A stretch of DNA of 64,000 nucleotides from an uncultured Erythrobacter sp. GTDB taxonomy: Bacteria; Pseudomonadota; Alphaproteobacteria; Sphingomonadales; Sphingomonadaceae. The DNA is taken from positions 186,001 to 250,000 of the forward strand of contig CANKYI010000002.1 in NCBI GenBank assembly GCA_947488085.1. Direction: 5' to 3'. Shown piece after piece: positions 1 through 7,768 of the stretch (position 1 is the stretch's first letter; every line of letters begins with the position of its first letter). A program made the position numbers and the translations under genes. The notes beneath the pieces were generated by a model. The model searched no databases and was not told the DNA's origin. It saw nothing but the letters and a program-made list of their open reading frames with translations.

Positions 1-100
1 TTTAGCCGCCGTGGTCCTAACCGTCACAGCGGCGGTTACGATCAGCGAGGCGCTGGATGGACGCGCAACCATCTCGGTGGATGAAAAGGGTTTCTCTTAA
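1..100 (+). CDS. C-terminal end of a membrane protein (partial)
   Basis: An open frame enters from the left edge (first full codon at position 2) and stops with TAA at 98-100, giving about 32 residues. The first part is strongly hydrophobic (Leu, Ala, Val, Thr), like a transmembrane helix, followed by a short polar tail. It lies just upstream and on the same strand as the next gene, so it may be the preceding gene of that cluster. Another frame is open for part of this stretch, so the assignment is tentative. The family cannot be named from so little sequence. Confidence 0.3.
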   Translation, partial: LAAVVLTVTAAVTISEALDGRATISVDEKGFS

Positions 101-130
101 GCGAGCGAGGAGGGCCTTCGGAGAATTAAT

Positions 131-478
131 ATGACAGACCGTATGGTAACCGACGCCCAAAACCTGAAAAAACTGATCCGCGAAGCCGAAGCCCTTGCAG
201 ACGAATCTATGATCGCATTCGCGCGGCTGAAGCAAGCGATGCTTTCCGCCCGTCAAAATCCAGCGGTTGAAGTCCATACCGGTCAGCGCGCTTTGATGCG
301 GCTCAATCAAGCGGAGGACCAAGCTATCGCAATGTCAACGAACCTCCTGCGAGTGCACGATGAACTCAGCAAGCTCGCCATTGAGAAGATGGGTGCTGAC
401 TCTGTCCCGACAGATATTCCTCAAGAGGCGGTTCAAACTCCAACCAATATGCCTTCTATGGTCACGCATGAGGCGTGA
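131..478 (+). CDS. Small hypothetical protein, predicted helical
   Basis: A 115-residue protein that I do not recognise. The sequence is rich in Ala, Leu, Lys, Glu and Gln and looks mainly alpha-helical, possibly coiled coil over residues 8-95. The tail is Pro/Thr-rich. No signal peptide or membrane segment is visible. A purine-rich GGAG lies a few bases before the ATG. The next gene begins 6 bp after its stop, so the two are probably co-transcribed. The cluster also contains a RadC-type JAB protein and a winged-helix protein, a mix often seen in accessory regions, but that does not establish a function. Confidence 0.55.
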   Translation: MTDRMVTDAQNLKKLIREAEALADESMIAFARLKQAMLSARQNPAVEVHTGQRALMRLNQAEDQAIAMSTNLLRVHDELSKLAIEKMGADSVPTDIPQEAVQTPTNMPSMVTHEA

Positions 479-484
479 TCACTC

Positions 485-1060
485 ATGACGTGGCTGGAAC
501 TGCTCGCCTCGGAGTATCGCATAATCGTGCAAAATATCCTGGCGTTTACGCTGATATTTGCGGCGTTTGTATGGGGTAGCGCTCCCGAGCGAGCAGTTGC
601 GGCCACGTGGTTGGTTTGTTTTGAGTTGGGTGATTGGGCAAGAGATGCCTATCGCGACAATGCAGTTCAGTTACTCCAAGTCGACTATCTTTTGGCTGCG
701 GGTGATTTCGTCGCTGGGTTCTGCTGGGTGATGATCGCACTCTATGCGAACCGCAACTACACTTTATGGATCGCGGGAATGCAGGTGCTGGCTATGTCAG
801 CTCATTTGGCTCGCGGTTTGGTCGAATCCATTTCCCCAATTGGCTATCTGGTTATGGTGGTCGCGCCGGGATGGTTCCAGCTTTTCATTCTGGGTATCGG
901 CTTAACCCGTCACATTCTGCGAAAGCGCAAATATGGTCCGTATCGTGACTGGCGGGCTGTAAAGAACCGGCCTGATCCCAAACCACCATCCGGTGGCCCA
1001 AACCCGTTCACATCAGCCCTTGATAGTGTCCGAAACACTTGGCGGGATGAGTTGAAATGA
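485..1060 (+). CDS. Multi-spanning inner-membrane protein, unknown function
   Basis: A 191-residue integral membrane protein with four or five hydrophobic segments, near residues 15-32, 68-86, 92-112 and 118-142. A basic, Pro-rich cytoplasmic-looking tail begins with HILRKRKYGPYRDW. I do not recognise the family. Its stop overlaps the start of the JAB-domain gene by 4 bp (ATGA), so translation of the two is probably coupled and they may work together. No catalytic motif is apparent. Confidence 0.6.
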   Translation: MTWLELLASEYRIIVQNILAFTLIFAAFVWGSAPERAVAATWLVCFELGDWARDAYRDNAVQLLQVDYLLAAGDFVAGFCWVMIALYANRNYTLWIAGMQVLAMSAHLARGLVESISPIGYLVMVVAPGWFQLFILGIGLTRHILRKRKYGPYRDWRAVKNRPDPKPPSGGPNPFTSALDSVRNTWRDELK

Positions 1061-1476
1061 ATGCTCCAGCTTTATCGAGTGCCATGAGGCCTACCGGTGG
1101 TAAGGTCAGAGATCTGGCAATGGTCGATTTTTTGCGAGAGATGGTTATGCAGCCATGTGCTCGCTCAGAACGGTTTCATGCCGTTTTCCTCGATCAGGAA
1201 AGTGCCTTCATTGAGAGCGCGCCTTTGGGCTACGGCGGGGCGGGCAGCCTCTCCGTTAGGATGCGCGAAGTGCTTGGCATGGCGTTGGAACTTGATGCAC
1301 ATGGTTTGCTGCTCGCGCACAATCACCCGTCCGGCCAGTGTCGGCCCAGCCAACGCGATATCGAGGCAACTTGTCGTCTGAAAAGAGTGGCTCAAGCGCT
1401 GGATATCGCGCTGCTCGATCATCTAATTTTCACGCATGATGCCGTTTATTCGATGCGCGCAGGGGGCAAGTTATGA
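1057..1476 (+). CDS. RadC-type JAB (MPN) domain protein
   Basis: A 139-residue protein made almost entirely of a RadC/JAB domain. The JAMM metal signature HNHPSGQCRPSQRDIE lies near residues 88-103, preceded by REVLGMALELDAHGLLLAH. This matches the catalytic half of RadC (UPF0758). The N-terminal helix-hairpin-helix of full-length RadC (about 220 residues) is missing, so this is the short form often found on plasmids and genomic islands. JAB domains are zinc-dependent peptidase folds, but no substrate is established for RadC proteins. It overlaps the genes on both sides by 4 bp, giving a tightly coupled cassette. Confidence 0.8.
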   Translation: MNAPALSSAMRPTGGKVRDLAMVDFLREMVMQPCARSERFHAVFLDQESAFIESAPLGYGGAGSLSVRMREVLGMALELDAHGLLLAHNHPSGQCRPSQRDIEATCRLKRVAQALDIALLDHLIFTHDAVYSMRAGGKL

Positions 1477-1862
1477 ACTCAATAGCGGCAAGCAACAATT
1501 TTCCGGAAGACGACACGCTGATCCCGCGTTTTCGCGAGGCTGGTGACGTGACGTTGGACTTGTTTCATCGCGATGGCCGGGTTGATGACCGGTGGGTGGG
1601 TTTTCACCCGCGTGAATTCGAACTGCTCTGGCGATTGGCAGAGCAACCGGGTGAACGGATGACTCGTAAGCAGTTACTACTGGACGTGTGGCGGATTGAT
1701 TTTGAGCCCCACACCAACAGTGTGGCCGTCCATGTCGCACGGGTGCGCAGCAAATTGGCGCCATTCGGCCTGTCCGGAATCCTCGCGACTGATCCCGAAG
1801 GTGGATACTTCCTTGATGCACCACAGGACCCAAGCGGGTTTTTGATCGATAGCGGAGCCTAG
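1473..1862 (+). CDS. Receiver-less OmpR/PhoB-type winged-helix DNA-binding protein
   Basis: A 129-residue protein with an OmpR/PhoB-type winged helix over about residues 35-120. The recognition-helix region reads HTNSVAVHVARVRSKL, and the C-terminal wing contains DPEGGYFLDAP. No phospho-acceptor receiver domain is present. The first 35 residues are a short unrelated segment, so activity cannot be set by classical Asp phosphorylation in cis. It overlaps the JAB gene by 4 bp and ends the cassette. It is likely a transcription factor, possibly for its own operon; the target is unknown. Confidence 0.75.
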   Translation: MNSIAASNNFPEDDTLIPRFREAGDVTLDLFHRDGRVDDRWVGFHPREFELLWRLAEQPGERMTRKQLLLDVWRIDFEPHTNSVAVHVARVRSKLAPFGLSGILATDPEGGYFLDAPQDPSGFLIDSGA

Positions 1863-1976
1863 ACGCAAATTTGAGTGCCCCTCTTTCTGTCGACTAGGAA
1901 TGATGGGATAGATACTGGACTCAACGCTTCCCTTCGGCCAGCTTTGGCAAAAGCCAAATACACCTAAGGAAACACC

Positions 1977-2801
1977 ATGCCAGCTATTCAGCCAATGCCA
2001 GCTAATGATCGCATCGCCATTGAATTGGGCGAAAACGGCGTCGCACAAGTCCGTCTGACACGCGGCGACAAGATGAATGCGCTTGATCCGGAAATGTTCA
2101 CGCAGATCATCGAGGCGGGACGGATACTGCATTCGCTTGAGGGGTTGCGGGTCGTCGTACTTTCAGGCGAGGGGCGCTCTTTTTGCGCGGGCCTTGATAC
2201 GTCTAGCTTTGGTCGTACGCCAAGCGACGATGAGCCTGATCTCACAGAACGCACCTATGGCAATTCGAACAAGTTTCAGCAGGTTGCGATGCTCTGGCGC
2301 AAGCTACCCGTACCAGTGATCGCTGCTGTTCATGGCGTGTGCTTTGGGGGCGGGCTGCAAATTGCAAGTGGTGCCGACATTCGGATCGTCCACCCTGAGG
2401 CCCGTATGTCGATTATGGAGCTGAAATGGGGACTGGTGCCCGACATGGGTGGCTATGCTCTGTGGCGCGGGCTGGTGCGGGATGATGTGCTGCGCGAGCT
2501 TGTTTACACCAATCGTCAATTCTCTGGAGAAGAGGCGCACGGTCTTGGTCTTGCAACCTATGTTGACGCAGATCCGCTTACCCGTGCGACTGCGATTGCT
2601 GAGGATATTGCCAACCGTAATCCCCATGCCATCCGCGCAGCGAAACGCCTGCAAGCAGGAATGATGGAGCGTGATACCGATGCGATTCTGCTTGAAGAGA
2701 GCATCGAACAGCACGCCATCATGCGCACTCAAAATCAGATGGAAGCGGTAATGGCTGGCATGCAGAAACGAGCGCCGAAATTCGAGGACGTCTGCGAGTA
2801 A
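1977..2801 (+). CDS. Crotonase-superfamily protein (enoyl-CoA hydratase/isomerase-like)
   Basis: A 274-residue crotonase-fold protein. It shows the CoA-binding/oxyanion element FCAGLD near residue 70 and the second oxyanion glycines in VCFGGGLQIASGAD. The helix MELKWGLVPDMGG corresponds to the region of the second catalytic Glu. The usual first catalytic Glu (GGCELA in classical hydratases) is replaced by GGLQIA, so ordinary hydratase chemistry is doubtful. Isomerase or another crotonase activity is possible. The gene stands alone, with an AAGGAAAC-like ribosome site before ATG 1977, and its stop abuts that of the convergent thioesterase. Confidence 0.8.
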   Translation: MPAIQPMPANDRIAIELGENGVAQVRLTRGDKMNALDPEMFTQIIEAGRILHSLEGLRVVVLSGEGRSFCAGLDTSSFGRTPSDDEPDLTERTYGNSNKFQQVAMLWRKLPVPVIAAVHGVCFGGGLQIASGADIRIVHPEARMSIMELKWGLVPDMGGYALWRGLVRDDVLRELVYTNRQFSGEEAHGLGLATYVDADPLTRATAIAEDIANRNPHAIRAAKRLQAGMMERDTDAILLEESIEQHAIMRTQNQMEAVMAGMQKRAPKFEDVCE

Positions 2802-3581
2802 TTAGCCGAAGACTGCAACGCATTGCAGCCCGTCAATCACTTGGTGGCCGTCAATGTCCCACATTCGCAGCCGCTCAGACGAATAGCCGCTATCGGCATG
2901 CTGACTGGCATTTTCGGCTAAGTACCAGCCGTCCTTTGACCGTGTCTCGGTGTCGAGCACGTTAAACGACCAGTTAATCGAACTGATTGGGCCCATGCGC
3001 TGCATAATGCGCATCGCGCCGGGCGGCATAACATCACCCATCAGAACAAGCTTGCTAACCGGATCCAGATCGTGCTCCTCGGTCAATCGCGCCCAGCGGC
3101 GGATCGTAGCGCCGTGATCTTCGTCCTTTGACTGGCCAAAGCGGATCTCGAAATTGTTCTGGATGAAGCTTGGCCCTTGACCCTGCATTGCTGCCGGATT
3201 GTCTTGCGGAGTACCGGGCCAGTCTTGCAAGGCGTTCGCTGGCTGGACAGCGTTGGGTTCGCGTTCCGCAGCAAACAGCCAAAACGCGGTGAGCGCGACT
3301 TTGCCGTCACTGTGAACTTCGCTTCGGACCTGTGTGACATTGCGCCCCTGGCGCACGATTTCGGCGGACAGTTCGATTTCCTGACCAAGCGGGGCTACGA
3401 AGCCAACCTGCGCACCGCGTAGAGGCGGTAAGTCAGGAAAGGCGCGCTGCGCCATCGTAAAGGCAATTAATGCAGACGCGCCGCCATACATCGTACGCCC
3501 CTGCATCCAATCGTTGGCGTGGTCGAGGTAGGCGCGACCGGGCTTTCCGGTAATGGGCTCAAGCAAGCTGGCTATTGTCAT
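2802..3581 (-). CDS. Acyl-CoA thioesterase family protein (double hot-dog, TesB-like)
   Basis: About 259 residues from the ATG at 3581, chosen because the codons upstream do not resemble protein and the family begins close to this methionine. It has two hot-dog-like halves: an N-terminal half with HANDWMQGRTMYGGASALIAF and a C-terminal half with an aromatic INWSFNVLD strand and WYLAENASQHADSGYSSE. This arrangement is typical of TesB-like/4HBT_3 thioesterases, which hydrolyse acyl-CoA to free acid. It converges with the crotonase gene with no gap between stop codons, which gives a loose fatty-acid context. The physiological substrate cannot be read from sequence. Confidence 0.8.
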   Translation of the reverse strand: MTIASLLEPITGKPGRAYLDHANDWMQGRTMYGGASALIAFTMAQRAFPDLPPLRGAQVGFVAPLGQEIELSAEIVRQGRNVTQVRSEVHSDGKVALTAFWLFAAEREPNAVQPANALQDWPGTPQDNPAAMQGQGPSFIQNNFEIRFGQSKDEDHGATIRRWARLTEEHDLDPVSKLVLMGDVMPPGAMRIMQRMGPISSINWSFNVLDTETRSKDGWYLAENASQHADSGYSSERLRMWDIDGHQVIDGLQCVAVFG

Positions 3582-3741
3582 CACTGGCTTTTGCCTAAGC
3601 CTGCGGCCCGGGTCCAGAGTGACGTGACGGAAGGTAGCGTATTGGATAGGATGCAAGTTGCGTCATAGTATCGTGAAAGCTTCATTGCCTTTCTCGTCTC
3701 GACTCGTTAGTGCGCCGCTTCCGCTTGTTTTCGAGCGGCTC

Positions 3742-3815
3742 GGCCCGATGGCGGAGTGGTGACGCAGCGGATTGCAAATCCGTGTAGGCCGGTTCGATTC
3801 CGGCTCGGGCCTCCA
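3742..3815 (+). tRNA. tRNA-Cys (anticodon GCA)
   Basis: A 74-nt cloverleaf. The acceptor stem GGCCCGA pairs with TCGGGCC, the T-arm is GGTTCGATTCC, the anticodon loop carries GCA at 3774-3776, and CCA is encoded at 3813-3815. It lies 34 nt upstream of tRNA-Thr on the same strand and is probably co-transcribed with it. Confidence 0.96.
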
Positions 3816-3849
3816 CAACCGATCGCTTGCAAATGCGCGACCGGCAAAT

Positions 3850-3925
3850 GCCGCTTTAGCTCAGGTGGTAGAGCACATCATTCGTAATGATGGGGTCAGA
3901 GGTTCGAGTCCTCTAAGCGGCACCA
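3850..3925 (+). tRNA. tRNA-Thr (anticodon CGT)
   Basis: A 76-nt cloverleaf. The acceptor stem GCCGCTT pairs with AAGCGGC, the D-arm is TAGCTCAGGTGGTAGAGCA, CGT is at 3883-3885, the T-arm is GAGGTTCGAGTCCTC, and CCA is encoded at 3923-3925. An intrinsic-terminator-like hairpin follows 33 nt later. Confidence 0.96.
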
Positions 3926-3958
3926 TTAAGCATGGTAAATTGTAACTTTTCGATCGAT

Positions 3959-3980
3959 ACCCGCCTTGCTCGCGGGTTTT
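3959..3980 (+). terminator. Intrinsic terminator after tRNA-Thr
   Basis: Stem ACCCGC / GCGGGT with a 7-nt loop, followed directly by TTT. It is the first hairpin with a T-run after the tRNA pair, so it probably ends that transcript. The T-run is short. Confidence 0.55.
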
Positions 3981-4062
3981 GCGCAAGTGTGCCCCAAGCG
4001 CGCTAACACTTGAGATTTTGAATACTCTAAGTGCCACAAATCGGCATATTGTAGTCAGCACG

Positions 4063-4091
4063 AGACCACCGCATGAGGTATGCGGTGGTCT
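4063..4091. terminator. Perfect 12-bp hairpin, possible terminator for the DUF6607 operon
   Basis: AGACCACCGCAT (4063-4074) pairs perfectly with ATGCGGTGGTCT (4080-4091) around a 5-nt loop. It lies between the tRNA transcript and the 3' end of the leftward DUF6607 gene, which stops at 4136. The position suits a terminator or transcript-end stabiliser for the leftward operon, but no good T-run follows on either strand. Confidence 0.4.
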
Positions 4092-4135
4092 TCAGTCGGG
4101 CAATTGTGATTAGATCAGTGCTTCTTCAACCGGCT

Positions 4136-5158
4136 TCAATAGCCTGTTCCAGCATTATCAGTGTTTGCCAAAGTTCTCACGGGTGCTTGTGTTGCAGTTC
4201 TAATCAGCGCGCGGGCGTCTGCAATTGCGGCAGCTTGCTCCAACTCACCGTTTTGGATCTGAGTTCCCATTTCCAGTAGGCGACCGCTGATCACTGTGCC
4301 GGTATTGGCTTCTTCCTGAACGCTTACGCCATTGCCGCTTGCAATGGCCGTATCCCATTCCTCGCGGACAACGGCCCAATAATCAGCCGTTGCTGCCCAA
4401 TAAGCATCGGCGGCATCGGTCGGGTAACCATCAAACGCGACGTATGTGTTAAGGACGCTTTCCTGCACATAAGGCACAGCTTCACCGTCGACCCATTTCA
4501 TCTTTGTATTGTCCTGCCAGTGGATCCAACCGCCTGGGAATTGCTGATGACGGTTGATTGATTGGTAGTGATCATAGTCCGGGTTCCGGGTCGCATCGCG
4601 GCGTGCCAGCGGGCGAACGGTCCAATTTGATCGCCACCGGCGCACGCCGTTGGTCGTCTGCCATTGGCCCCAACCGGCATAGCGCGGGCTGTCATCGACC
4701 TGATAGACGGTTTGTGACCAGCGCCCCGCGCGCATGGCCTCTGGCACATCTTCCAGAACCCATTGACCTACGCTGTTATAGGTGAGGACCTGCTCAGGCT
4801 CATATTCCCAGTCCTGACGCCAGTGTTTGATGACGAAGGGGCTTTCGTCTGGCCCAACCACCAACAGGTGCTGGAGCACAATCTTGCGGCCCGTATCCTC
4901 GATCACCCGCACGCTTTCATGCCCGCCTGAGATCTTGGCATCAATCGGCTCATAGCCTTCACGCCACGGGGTCGTCTCTTTCATGTCGAAGGTGACGCGG
5001 AAATCGCCCGCCATCACCAGAATATCAGCGCGGTCCGCTTGGAAAGACGCCTGTTCCTGAGCTTCGGTGCGTTCACCAACCGGAGCGTCTGCAAGCGCGG
5101 GGCTGGTGGCAAGAGCAATAGCGCAAACTGCGCCGCCAATTAGGTTTGCAAGTTTCAT
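4136..5158 (-). CDS. Exported DUF6607 family protein
   Basis: A 340-residue protein with a clear Sec signal peptide (MKLANLIGGAVCAIALATSP, cleavage near residue 23). The mature part is rich in Trp and Tyr (TPWREGYEP, WRQDWEYEP, HQQFPGGWIHWQDNTKMKW), typical of the uncharacterised DUF6607 family. It starts 18 nt after the stop of the TonB receptor and is therefore in the same operon, downstream of the Fur-like site. From context it probably acts in the periplasm or at the outer membrane together with the receptor, in haem or iron-ligand acquisition. The biochemical role is unknown. Confidence 0.75.
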   Translation of the reverse strand: MKLANLIGGAVCAIALATSPALADAPVGERTEAQEQASFQADRADILVMAGDFRVTFDMKETTPWREGYEPIDAKISGGHESVRVIEDTGRKIVLQHLLVVGPDESPFVIKHWRQDWEYEPEQVLTYNSVGQWVLEDVPEAMRAGRWSQTVYQVDDSPRYAGWGQWQTTNGVRRWRSNWTVRPLARRDATRNPDYDHYQSINRHQQFPGGWIHWQDNTKMKWVDGEAVPYVQESVLNTYVAFDGYPTDAADAYWAATADYWAVVREEWDTAIASGNGVSVQEEANTGTVISGRLLEMGTQIQNGELEQAAAIADARALIRTATQAPVRTLANTDNAGTGY

Positions 5159-5176
5159 AGTGTCATTCTCCTGGGA

Positions 5177-7435
5177 TCAAAAAGTGGCGCTAAGCGAAAC
5201 GCTGAAATTGCGGCCGGGTTGGGTGAAAGCTTCAGTGATGGTGGACGCGTCGGTCAGGCCGCGAACATCGCTCCAATAGGAATAGGTCCTATCCGTAATG
5301 TTGAAGAGGCCCGCGCGCAGCGTGAATGTGTCGTTGAAGCGATAGAAGGCCGTCGCATCAAAGATCGCGAATTCTTCTGGGCGGAAACAGGTGCCGTTGC
5401 AGACCCCCACCGTTTCATTCGCTTCCTTGCGCGCATTGTAAGTGACGATCAGCTCGCCGCCGAAGCGTCGATCCGGGTCGCGATAGCCGATGCCGAATAC
5501 TGCATTGAGTGGGTCGATGGTAGAAAGCGCAGCAACAGGCGCACCGGGCGACTGTACTTCGCCATCAGCATAGGCAATGGCGAACCGGGTGCGGAAACCG
5601 TTTTCCGCCTGGTAGCTCGCCCGTGCTTCCACGCCGTTCACTTTCACACTGTCGAGATTGACGAATTGAAAGACCGCTGGATCGAACGGAGTGAATGTGC
5701 CGCTGACCTGTTCCTGACTGATGAAATTGTCGTAGTCGGCAACAAAGCCGGTGAGCGACAGATCAATCTCATCCGTTCCGTATCGAATGCCCCCTTCGAG
5801 CGTTTCGCTGGTCTCTGGTTCGAGGTCGGGATTGGGGGCGGAGGTGTAGCCGAATGCCAGGTTCTCAAAGAAGTTGTTCACTTGGCTCGGCGTCGGCGCG
5901 CGAAACCCTTGTGCGTAATTTGCGAAGAGGCGGACATCGCCATTACCCAGTTTGAGGACCGCACCGACTTTGGGTGAGAGGCGTGAGCCATCTTGGCCTG
6001 TCGCGGCGAAGCCCGGCAAAAGGGGATCATCGGTGGGGTCCAGATCATAGAAATCGAACCTGACCGCCGGATAGAGTGTGAACGCCCCGCCTGCGATCTC
6101 TATCGCATCACCGACAAATATCCCACCAAGAGTGAAGTCTGTGACGGGAAAGGCGCGGCTGGGAAAGCTCTCTCCGAATGGCGGAACCACGCCGTCCCGC
6201 CGACCCTCTTGCCGGGTGAAGCTTATGTCGCCTCCTAAAGAGAGCGTGTGCGATAAGCTGCCTGTGTCAAAGCTCGAACGGAAATCTACGACCGCGCCAT
6301 AAACGCGGTTGTCAAAGGTGTTGAGCCGTTCGCGATCAGGCCGCGGTGTGACGCCGGTTGGGGATCGGTCTTCGTCGGCGAATTGGCGGTCTTCGCCATC
6401 CTGCCAATAGGCCGCGAGGTGCGCGTAGTCGATCAGGCCTGTACCCGGCTCATCCGCACTCCATGTCCAATCGGCCGAGACGCGGGTGCGCTGCGTTGTG
6501 TCGAACGCTGTCAGATCATCGACGATCCAGCTGGGAGTCGGGCCAAACAGAAACACCGGACCGCGCCCGGTAAGCACGTCGGAGAACACTTCGCGTTCCA
6601 GATATTCTCCAGTTAGCCGGACACGGTGGCTGCCATCGCTCCACACCAGTTTACCGAGTAGCGCGTTAGACTCGCCATCTTGCGGATTGGGCAAAGTCCG
6701 AGCGGGCCCTTCACCGCCGACGCTGGCTTGATTGTCTAGTTCTTCAAAATCGCGACGCGAATAGGCCAGCAACGCGGAGAAATTGCCAAAGCTGCCGGCG
6801 ATGGCTGAGGTGCCTGCAAACTCATTGTCCGCAGACCCGTATTGTGCGCGCATAAAGCCGCCAATGCGATCGCTATCATCAATGAAGTCTTCGGGGTCAG
6901 AGGTGGTGAAGCTGATTGCCCCAGCCAATCCATCGCTTCCGTAAAAGGCAGAGGCAGGCCCGCGCAAAATCTCGACCGATTTAATGAGGCCAAGATCGCT
7001 AGCACTATCGCGGCCGACGCTCTGTGCGCCGAAAGAGAAACCTTGCGGTGCACGGATACCATCAACCTGGATAAGCACCCGGTTGCCGCCGATCCCGCGA
7101 ATGTTGAAATCCTCGTTCCCCGCGCGTCCTGTCGTACCCAAAGCCGCACCAAAGCGGGCTGGCGCGCGGCGAACCGTCACTCCTGGTTCAAATCGGATTA
7201 GATCACGAATGTCCGTCGCCAGCTCGTCTGCGATCTGCTCCGCATCAATCACTGTGACCGTCGCAGGTGCATCGGCAATGGTTACTGGTGCTCTGGTCGC
7301 TGTCACCGTTATCGTGTTCTGATTGGTTTGTTGATCTTCACCGGTTTCATCTGACGCATTTGCTGCAAAAGCGGGCAAGATGGCTATCGCAGCACATGCT
7401 GCACGTGCAGCGATAAAGGGGCGGGGGTGTTGCAA
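5177..7435 (-). CDS. TonB-dependent receptor, haemoglobin/transferrin/lactoferrin type
   Basis: A 752-residue outer-membrane receptor. After a signal peptide (about 27 residues) comes a TonB-box-like TITVTATRAP, a plug domain at about 50-170 (VDGIRAPQG, VEILRGPASAFYGSDGLAGAI), and a 22-stranded barrel ending in the typical terminal Phe (SVSLSATF). The plug resembles haemin/haemoglobin receptors. The start is TTG at 7435-7433, supported by AGGAGG 8 nt upstream; no ATG fits. It is the first gene of an operon with DUF6607. A near-perfect AATGC-palindrome about 25 nt upstream suggests iron-dependent repression. The ligand could also be another iron chelate. Confidence 0.88.
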   Translation of the reverse strand: MQHPRPFIAARAACAAIAILPAFAANASDETGEDQQTNQNTITVTATRAPVTIADAPATVTVIDAEQIADELATDIRDLIRFEPGVTVRRAPARFGAALGTTGRAGNEDFNIRGIGGNRVLIQVDGIRAPQGFSFGAQSVGRDSASDLGLIKSVEILRGPASAFYGSDGLAGAISFTTSDPEDFIDDSDRIGGFMRAQYGSADNEFAGTSAIAGSFGNFSALLAYSRRDFEELDNQASVGGEGPARTLPNPQDGESNALLGKLVWSDGSHRVRLTGEYLEREVFSDVLTGRGPVFLFGPTPSWIVDDLTAFDTTQRTRVSADWTWSADEPGTGLIDYAHLAAYWQDGEDRQFADEDRSPTGVTPRPDRERLNTFDNRVYGAVVDFRSSFDTGSLSHTLSLGGDISFTRQEGRRDGVVPPFGESFPSRAFPVTDFTLGGIFVGDAIEIAGGAFTLYPAVRFDFYDLDPTDDPLLPGFAATGQDGSRLSPKVGAVLKLGNGDVRLFANYAQGFRAPTPSQVNNFFENLAFGYTSAPNPDLEPETSETLEGGIRYGTDEIDLSLTGFVADYDNFISQEQVSGTFTPFDPAVFQFVNLDSVKVNGVEARASYQAENGFRTRFAIAYADGEVQSPGAPVAALSTIDPLNAVFGIGYRDPDRRFGGELIVTYNARKEANETVGVCNGTCFRPEEFAIFDATAFYRFNDTFTLRAGLFNITDRTYSYWSDVRGLTDASTITEAFTQPGRNFSVSLSATF

Positions 7436-7459
7436 AAGATGATCCTCCTAAAGTAATTC

Positions 7460-7484
7460 GCAAATGCGAGTCACTTGCATTAGC
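7460..7484. promoter_or_regulatory. Candidate Fur-type iron box upstream of the TonB receptor
   Basis: AATGCGAGT-C-ACTTGCATT (7463-7481) is an inverted repeat around C7472 with a single non-complementary pair. It extends to GC...GC at 7460 and 7484. Palindromes of this AATGC/GCATT type are known as iron-responsive Fur sites in alphaproteobacteria. The site lies just upstream of the receptor's ribosome-binding site, where bound repressor would block transcription. The identification rests on sequence and on the iron-type receptor downstream. Confidence 0.6.
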
Positions 7485-7506
7485 ATCTAAGTGTATCGGA
7501 GGATTG

Positions 7507-7767
7507 TCAATGCTCTTGGGAAGTTTTCTCCCCTTTGCGCTCAATCGCGCGCTGTTTGAAAGCCGCTTTCACAGCCCCGACAGCATTCTGCAATTGCTGA
7601 GCGTTGCACTGCTGTGCGGTGCAGTCAGAGCAAGATTGGGAAACATCATTGCGGGCTGAGTCAGCGATTGGCAGTTTGCGCGAAATGGTGGCCACGTTTT
7701 CCAGCTTTGCCTGAATGTCCCGTTCTTGCCGCTCGGCGCGCTTCTCACTGACAAAGTGCCTCATCAT
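7507..7767 (-). CDS. Small Cys-containing hypothetical protein
   Basis: An 86-residue open frame starting 2 nt after the stop of the upstream hydrolase gene, in operon-like spacing. The N-terminal half is highly charged (RAERQERDIQAKLENV). The middle has three closely spaced cysteines (SCSDCTAQQCNAQQ), and the C-terminal end is basic and helical. There is no signal peptide or membrane segment. The three-Cys cluster could bind a metal, but nothing more can be said. It may be a genuine small gene or a chance open frame in the gap before the receptor operon. Confidence 0.4.
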   Translation of the reverse strand: MMRHFVSEKRAERQERDIQAKLENVATISRKLPIADSARNDVSQSCSDCTAQQCNAQQLQNAVGAVKAAFKQRAIERKGEKTSQEH

Positions 7768-7768
7768 C

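Noticed and set aside
3861..4061. Leftward open frame of 66 codons across tRNA-Thr
   Set aside because: It overlaps a clear tRNA on the opposite strand; frames translated from antisense tRNA are well-known false genes.
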